Shown here: piece by piece, positions 58,155-64,000 of the stretch
How the letters are laid out: each line of letters starts with the position of its first letter
How positions within the stretch are numbered: the stretch's first letter is position 1
Assembly: GCA_023313575.1 (NCBI GenBank)
Contig: JAJTTP010000012.1
Coordinates: forward strand, 1,240,001 to 1,304,000
DNA: 64,000 nucleotides
Direction: 5' to 3'
Source of the DNA: Eutypella sp. D-1
Taxonomy: Eukaryota > Ascomycota > Sordariomycetes > Xylariales > Diatrypaceae
The notes under the pieces: model-generated
The model's input: only the letters and a program-made list of their open reading frames with translations
Database searches by the model: none
Told to the model about the DNA's origin: nothing
Program-made: the position numbers and the translations under genes

Positions 58155-59043
58155 ATAAGTAATCGTCGAAGATAGTGGAATGTGTCGTCTTCCTCATCCA
58201 AAAAGACGCTATTCACCGGAGCACAGATAAATATAATTGAACAGTACTTCATTTGGAAGCCCTGAATGGACACGCCGCAACAGTTTATGAACTAGTCAAG
58301 AGGAGCTCAGGTGTCAGTGCCCAAGACTGGCAAGGCCAAACGGTACTTCATTTAGCAGCATTGAATAGCCACGAGCGAGTGGTGTGTTGCCTTGTGAAGA
58401 AGATGAACATTTACACACAAGATCATCGAGGCCCGACACCCCTTCACTTAAGCAGCCATGACTGATCCAAGGGGACAAGCAGACTACTTCTACAGAACGA
58501 CTATACAAGAGATGCAATCAACGCTGGCGATTCCGATGAAAGGATAGTGCTCCACATTGGAGCTTTGAGAGGCAATAGAGACATTGTTGAGGAAATATCG
58601 TCTACGGCCACTACGGATGATGTTTCGATGGAGAACAAGAACGTCCTAACCCCTTCACACTGTGCAGCGAGCTAGTGCCATGTTGCTGTGGTGCGGTTGC
58701 TGCTTGAACAGGGCGCCGTCAACGTCAAGTGCAAAGTTGACATAGACGTCCAAGGCCATCTCCCTTCAAGCAATCTGCTGAACACGAGCATCAGTGGTGA
58801 GCCGACAGCTTCGCATATTGCTACCTTGGTGAGCAACCACGACGTAGCTGAACGGCTTCTTGAGCATGGCATTGACACGACGCGAAGTGTAGTGATGGAA
58901 GGAGGGCATTGGACCTGGCGGCATCTATGGGCCACTCACCCGTCCTAGATCTGTTTCTGGGGGCGCAAGAGACACATGGCAACACTCTACAAGAGTATGC
59001 GCTAAGACAGGCACTCATTGAGAACGACCTTAATCTGATATAA
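58155..59043 (+). pseudogene. Decayed ankyrin-repeat gene
   Basis: One frame carries successive ankyrin units: IVECVVFLIQKDA, TVLHLEALNGHAATVYELV, TVLHLAALNSHERVVCCLVK, TPLHLSSHD, RIVLHIGALRGNRDIVEEIS, then HVAVVRLLLEQGA and HIATLVSNHDVAERLLEHG. The frame is broken by TGA at 58238, TGA at 58463 and TAG at 58673. Near 58905 the homology shifts frame and continues as LDLAASMGHSPVLDLFLGA to TAA at 59041. Upstream of about 58155 similarity fades through further stops. The repeats (about 33 residues, TxLHLAA...GH) are ankyrin without doubt. The gene is not functional as read. The intact parent probably had a longer N terminus, now lost. Confidence 0.8.
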
Positions 59044-59905
59044 GGGGACCACAAAGGATAGCACGGTAAAATAATGGCTTCAAAGCATACAGAGGCGGGA
59101 GAATACTTAATGGTATTCGCTTCTTCCACGCACCCCGCCTGTTGTGTTTCAGACCAAAGGCATATCAAATCCCACTATCAATCTACCTACGAAATGAACT
59201 CATCTACTATGTAGACCATCGTGTCTATGTTAAGACCTTCATATACGATCATATTCGCCTATTCCTTTTCTCCATACTTTTAAAGGAGAGGGATAGTGAG
59301 GGGGGGGGGGGGCAGTAATAATACAACTGGAGTTATTGAGTGGGGTTCTTAGCCCTTTACGGGGCTTTGGGGGCTGAGGTTGGGGTGGGGTTAGGAAAGG
59401 GGTTGCGGGGCTTATAGTCAAGTCAAAGCACAGCTTAGGTTGTAAGGGTTCCAAAACTTAATGTAGAACATTATCTAGGAGACAGTGTTGTGGTACAACC
59501 CACGTCGGTTTGGGGGAGTTGAAGGAAAATCAGTTCTTTACTCAGTTACCAACGGTCTAACGGTCCGAATGGAACCATCTGTTACTGTATAGTGGCGGTC
59601 CAAGGTCACCCCTATCAACGTCGCCAACACAATAGCAGGAGATGTATTATCAATTTAGGTCGAGAATATTAGGATCACGTAACCTTACTCAGTACCTGCG
59701 TGCAGCGCTACTTATTCGCTAGAAAATGTAACATGAAAAACTACGAGTTAAAATCCCATCCAATAACACCATGTCTTCATCCTAGCAATGTCACTGTGCC
59801 GTCCACGACTTATCTCATCGGCTGCTAGGTTCCACCCCTTTAGTCACGATTCGGCACTTTCACCACCCCCGAGGAATTGGGATTCCTCTGTAAGGCCGTT
59901 GGCCA
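59044..59905. other. Spacer between two convergent relics
   Basis: About 860 bp without a supported ORF. It holds a 13-G run (59300-59312). Some of it may be unrecognisable remains of the 3' ends of the two decayed genes. Confidence 0.4.
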
Positions 59906-60820
59906 TTAGTTGGTGGTAATTAAAACCTTAAAACCGCTACCCTCGAGTACGCCAAGGAGGTGCCTGAGGTATTGGTCAGTGCTATTGTGGTTCAGCTTGT
60001 CAAACCCGCTGATGACACAGATGACCGTACTCCTGTTTGGTATCAGGGGCGAAAGCTCACGGAAGAGCTTTAGGTATCCCTCATACAGTGCACCGACGTC
60101 GCCCCGGGGACGGAATGCAGGTACCGAGAGATCTGACTCCGTTTCGAACTCCGCTGGGAGCAAGGCAATAATCTGTCTCAATAGGGCGGATACTAGGGCG
60201 AGGCAGGCTCGGAGTTCAACAGTGGTCTCAGTTGTCCGCACCGGGAATGATAAATCGCAGAAGCTAGGTGTACACAGTCCACTGCTTAGAGAGGTTCTGT
60301 TTGGCTTTTCGGGACGTGCTACCTACTAAGAGATTACTGGGGCGTTCAAACTGAGGGCGAAATCAATCAGCTCGTCAGCTCGCTTTGCAAGGGGTTCATA
60401 ATCCGCGTTGCGTTCGAATAGTCGTGACTGAAGCCAGAGAATGCTAGATGACGTTGCCCTAAACCATTCGTCCAATTGATCTTCAATGTCTGGGTGTTCT
60501 AGAGTTAGGATAGACGGGTCGCCCGTCCAGCGGAGCCGATCGCGCTTGTATAACCCTTCTATAGGCAGAGAGTTTTCTATGACTTCTCTCGCTGTCCATT
60601 TGGGCGCGGGGAGGATTGGCTGAGAACCCGTATGGCTTGACTGCTCGTTGAAATCCTGACCGTTAGTACTCAAGGCTTGTGATGCTTGTGATGGTTCTGC
60701 GAACTCCCACTCGCTTCGTTCACCAAGAAAGCGCATCTCGGAATCGTGCTGTGCTCTTGAGAATACTATACTGTTAAGATAGCTGACAGGCTTGTACCCA
60801 ATTTGGTCACCAAGCCATTC
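59906..60820 (-). pseudogene. Decayed STAND/NLR-like NTPase gene fragment
   Basis: One minus-strand frame runs from EWLGDQIGYKPVSYL through WTAREVIENSLPIEGLYKRD, DRLRWTGDPSILTLEHPDIE, SSILWLQSRLFE and DFALSLNAPVIS, then meets two adjacent TAG stops (60323-60328). It continues in the same frame with VARPEKPNRTS, ELRACLALVSALLRQIIALL and a Walker-B-like STVICVISGFDKLNH, ending LKVLITT-like FKVLITTN before TAA. The order fits the N-terminal and early NTPase parts of a fungal STAND-type protein, as I recall that family. A TAA at 60821-60823 breaks the frame upstream, where it stays open to 61105 without clear homology. The Walker A motif and the C-terminal repeats are not seen. It is a relic of a probable heterokaryon-incompatibility or immune-like receptor; that role is inferred. 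Confidence 0.6.
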
Positions 60821-60823
60821 TTA

Positions 60824-61939
60824 TGGAGATCCTAGGGGGGTTATGAGCGTTGAATATATGTGCCCTGATCCAGTGACACATGATGGTGGCACTGAATCGC
60901 GTAACGAGTGATAGGAAACTTTCACAGGCGCACAGGTTTGTTGACCTGTATTCGTGATTAGAAACCTGAGTAACCAGGTAGTTTGTTGCTTGATATTTGA
61001 GGTAAACAAGGTCACAACCTTTATGTTTGTATCTTGTGCTGTCATCTTGCGGCCGCGAAGTGGTGTTCCACTTGTATCAACGGTGGACAAAGAACATAGT
61101 AACATTGATTGAGTGATACTTAAAACAGCAAGAGGATGAACGGGTTATGAATCATGTTTAACTCGACGAACATGAACTTCTAGTAGGGTAAAAACTGTGC
61201 TTCAGTTTGGTTTGTCATGTTTTACAGCCTGAACAAGCTCCCGCAGAGGCTCCCCTTATTTCATATATTGTGTAGCCAAACCTAGCCTTGATCTGACCCA
61301 TTCGAGACTTCAAGAAACTCATTCGAGTGTAGACAAGCATTCGAGAATAATGCAGAGGCAAGAGTGCGGATTGTTCAAGAGACCGATAAATCATAATGTT
61401 TCTTTATATCCTTACTTGTCTATACAACAGAATTGTCCACAGACAAGGAAACATTCCCAGGCTCGATAACAAAGAATCTCCGGGAAAGGCCCAGCTCTAG
61501 AATAATATAATTGGATGTTTGGTCTAGAACACGCCCTTTCTTCTCAAGATGTCTTCTATATAACAAATGCATGGTACCCTTGCCACCGCGCTCAGGGATC
61601 GTCCTGTCATTCTCTCACTTTCGAACCCGACCAAACCGCTCCCTACCACTTTCCTCCCGCCTTTCTTTCCTGCAGAACCGAGTTGACCTCGCAGGGCAGG
61701 CTACCATCAACTGCAAAGAAAGACGTCTATTCGATTCTGACCAGCACTTTCATCTTTTCGGTCAATTTTACCTCCATAATTATTTCATTCGTTCCGTACA
61801 TCTATCTTTCGCTGGCACTCACTTTCTTTTTCTTCTTTTTCTTTCTCTCTTTTGACTTTTCTTTTGCAACTCCGGCCCCCTTTTCTTTCCTTCACACTTC
61901 GCACAAATTTCCCACCGACGAGGACCTACTCACATCGAA
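60824..61939. other. Spacer and probable 5' leader of the 62-kb gene
   Basis: The left part may contain the lost N terminus of the NLR relic (open minus frame 60821-61105). The right 400 bp are T/C-rich and look like promoter and leader of the following gene; ORFs overlapping there are not supported. Confidence 0.4.
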
Positions 61940-62497
61940 ATGGCTGAAGAGAGCGAAACTGCCACCGGCACTAGTAATTGGGCCGCTATGTACTTCTTTA
62001 TCTCAATAATTCCCGTTATTGCCATTATGGTAATGGTGTACTCAAACTGGGCAGATCGAACCAAGCAGGCTGCGGCAGATGTCGAAATTGCCGCCCACGC
62101 CGCCACGTACGAGCAGTACTGGTCTCCCTGGCGTGAGGCCACAGGACCGTCGGAGAGATCTCGCGGCGCCCAGGATGGTCCCTCGTCTACCACGAATAGA
62201 CAAGCGCCAGTGACTCAGGTTTCTGTGCCGGTCCGGGAGACGTTGCAGGTCGATCCCAAGATGGGGCCCAGCCTAACCATAAATGTGACGGCTCCCACAC
62301 CTTCACCGCCGCCCCCACCTCCGCCGCCGAAGATGCCAGCTCCAATCGCACACCCTAGCCGCCTCGAGCAGGGGAGGGAGCTGCGTCCACCCTTCGACAA
62401 TAGCGCTAACGAACGCTGGGGCGAGGGCCCCCACGGATACGGTGCTAGGCGTGCCTCTGCTACTGAGGAGACGGAATTTCAAGATGTGTCGTTCTAG
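61940..62497 (+). CDS. Single-pass membrane protein with a Pro-rich tail, unknown function
   Basis: A single exon of 185 residues preceded by a long T/C-rich leader ending CATCGAAATGGCT. The N terminus is acidic, then one helix at about 14-34 (AAMYFFISIIPVIAIMVMVYS) and a helical stretch rich in Ala (KQAAADVEIAAHAATYEQYW). The rest is polar and disordered, with Pro8 at about 119-126 and an acidic end (EETEFQDVSF). No family was recognised. Codon choice and leader support a real gene. It converges with the DUF6536-type gene. Confidence 0.6.
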   Translation: MAEESETATGTSNWAAMYFFISIIPVIAIMVMVYSNWADRTKQAAADVEIAAHAATYEQYWSPWREATGPSERSRGAQDGPSSTTNRQAPVTQVSVPVRETLQVDPKMGPSLTINVTAPTPSPPPPPPPPKMPAPIAHPSRLEQGRELRPPFDNSANERWGEGPHGYGARRASATEETEFQDVSF

Positions 62498-62719
62498 CCA
62501 AAGCGATTCTGCTGCCTAGGTAGGTACTAGTTATATCGTATATATAGATGCTTATTGTAAATTTGAAAAGGCCACACTACCTAGTAGGCCTTATCTAGGC
62601 ATAGACTTCTCTTGGCCGCCCCCTCGCCGAATAGGACAATTCTTGGTGATAGCTACGCATGATCGAACACCTCAAATCCTACAGGCCATATGATAATCAA
62701 TTGCTAGCTACATGACTCC

Positions 62720-64000
62720 TTATTGGTAGCGTATTCCTTCCTTTGGGCTTTCTATATCAGCTGCAGTGGTTACAGCACATCGACCAACGCCGCCCTTCAC
62801 TTCGACGACACCCCACGTAACAGGCATCATATATCCATTAGCCTTATCATATTCCAATGCGTGACAAGCAGCACTGATAGCGAGGCTATTTGTCGCCACC
62901 ATTTGCATAGTCCCATCATATTTGCGAAAACCTATGAGTACAATAGATAATAGAATGGTAGTCCCGACTAGTAACGCTGCGCGATGGATTATTAGCACCA
63001 ATTTCACACATTACTCGACTATCCATCTAAGGGCAGGAGAGGAACATAGACAGTAACTTACTGATGATTACAGCGATGGGACTCGCCCCACAAGTTGAGA
63101 AGGAGTTTCTAGCGTCAACGGTCCCATCAGGCCGGAGGGCCGTGATGCGTGCAAGGAACAGGCTCTGAGAGATGAGCCAGTGCAGGAAACCGGAGGAGGC
63201 GTAGAGCGGGATGCCATAGCGCAGGGGCAGGGAGATAAAGTAACTGGAGCGTTGGATGCCCAAGGGCTCGGACACGCGTAGGGGCTTGCGGACCTTGTAC
63301 ATACGGCTGAACTCGCGCTGGACGAGGAAGGTGCTCAGCATCGCGTTGATCACGATGTACAAAAATGACAGCAGCAACTGCGGTAGGTTCGCCAGCATCA
63401 CGTTTGCAATTAGCCCCGTTGGATCCTCGCGCGGTAGCCCAATCACTAGGTACGTGTACGGCGTTAGCGTACCGAATCCCAGATCCCAGAGTCCCTGGAT
63501 CGTAGTTGGGATGTCCCGGTGACGCAGGCTAACGAGGCCGAGGCCGAGGAGGATAGCTGCTACGAGCAGGACCACCAATATTCTGTTGTTGCTTTAAGTG
63601 AGTTTCTGAAACTTTCAATATAGTGATGGTAATTGAAGTATGCTCGTGGGTCCTTGATTCCTTGGTATACTCACGCAAAAACCAGTACGAACCAGCGGCG
63701 CCAGCTCGCGGCCTTCATCCAGCGATTCTCGTTCTCCGACCACAATCGCGGTTCTCTATTTAATTCTAGCTTCGGCTTTACCATGCGACTTTTTAGAGTT
63801 CGCCTGCGGATGAAGTCGTCCTTGGTGGCGAAGCACATTCGCTCGGTTTTAATCTCGGGCCTTCGCATGAATGAGGATATGGCGTCCCCTAACGTATATA
63901 GCACATCCTTGTCGCTATCTTGCTTCAGCTTGCTCTGCCACAGTCTCATAAGCCAGATCAACACCATAACACAGGACTTGATTAAGTTCAGGATGCAGAT
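62720..64000 (-). CDS. DUF6536-type multi-pass membrane protein, 3' part (5' end outside the window)
   Basis: Three exon parts are visible: 63675-64000 and beyond, 63062-63591, 62720-62976, joined in phase. Features in order are a polar segment with an AISSFMRRPE motif, WRRWFVLV leading into a helix (LVVLLVAAILLGLGLVSL), GFGTLTPYTYLVIGLPRED, a helix-rich stretch (LANLPQLLLSFLYIVINAML), the conserved EFSRMYKVRKPLRVSEP and QRSSYFISLPLRYGIPL, SGFLHWLISQSLFLARI, and a last helix before a cytosolic tail with AISAACH and VTWGVVEV. This is the C-terminal half of the fungal DUF6536-containing family, whose function is unknown. Introns at 63592-63674 and 62977-63061 use GTGAGT and GTAAGT. Confidence 0.78.

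Noticed and set aside
1..64000. A secondary-metabolite cluster or a mobile element such as a Starship
   Set aside because: No polyketide or peptide synthase, oxidoreductase cluster, tyrosine recombinase, reverse transcriptase or transposase was recognised; the genes are mainly housekeeping.

Overview
The window is nuclear DNA of a filamentous ascomycete (Pezizomycotina, probably Sordariomycetes). The evidence is short GT-AG introns of about 55-150 nt, C-ending codon preference, orthologs typical of moulds (Zn2Cys6 regulator, PTH11-like rhodopsin-fold protein, Ssh4-type SPRY adaptor, fungal Ams2-like GATA factor, DUF6536-type membrane protein), pyrimidine-rich 5' leaders and long gene-poor spacers. 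No rRNA, convincing tRNA, CRISPR array, prophage or intact transposon is visible. Splice sites below were chosen by eye from GT/AG signals, reading-phase agreement and protein-family fit.

Layout. 0-4 kb: a possible terminal exon of an off-window gene, 3-ketodihydrosphingosine reductase (minus) and a PTH11-like membrane protein (plus). 5.8-9.3 kb: two mitochondrial large-subunit ribosomal proteins, mL38 (minus) and uL4m (plus), transcribed divergently from one 523-bp spacer. 10.8-12 kb: an ATF/CREB-type bZIP regulator followed by a 5-kb spacer. 17.1-18.6 kb: RPA subunit 3 and, 30 bp downstream, a 301-codon low-complexity ORF. 19.7-24 kb: a 1393-residue GATA protein of the Ams2 type. 25.3-28.3 kb: 3-hydroxyisobutyryl-CoA hydrolase and SmD2, divergent. 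28.8-33.9 kb: dihydroxyacetone kinase and eIF2B delta, divergent. 34.8-38.7 kb: a small complex I accessory subunit and a SHG1-domain protein with a very long RS/RD/RE tail, divergent. 43-44.6 kb: Ssh4-like Rsp5 adaptor. 44.6-51.6 kb: a 7-kb spacer. 51.6-54.2 kb: a six-exon Zn2Cys6 transcription factor. 57-61 kb: a small membrane ORF, then a decayed ankyrin-repeat gene and a decayed STAND/NLR-like gene lying tail to tail. 61.9-64 kb: a small single-pass membrane protein and the 3' part of a DUF6536-type multi-pass protein running off the right edge.

Most genes are housekeeping (sphingolipid and valine catabolism, mitoribosome, splicing, translation initiation, replication, chromatin, membrane-protein sorting). 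They do not form a metabolic cluster. The notable non-genic signal is a perfect 10-bp palindrome, TACCTAGGTA, found at least seven times and always in noncoding DNA, against roughly 0.06 expected by chance. Other points worth a second look are the divergent mitoribosomal pair, the RFA3/ORF arrangement, the extended GATA finger, the decayed NLR/ankyrin pair, and a coding-like orphan island near 47.7 kb.
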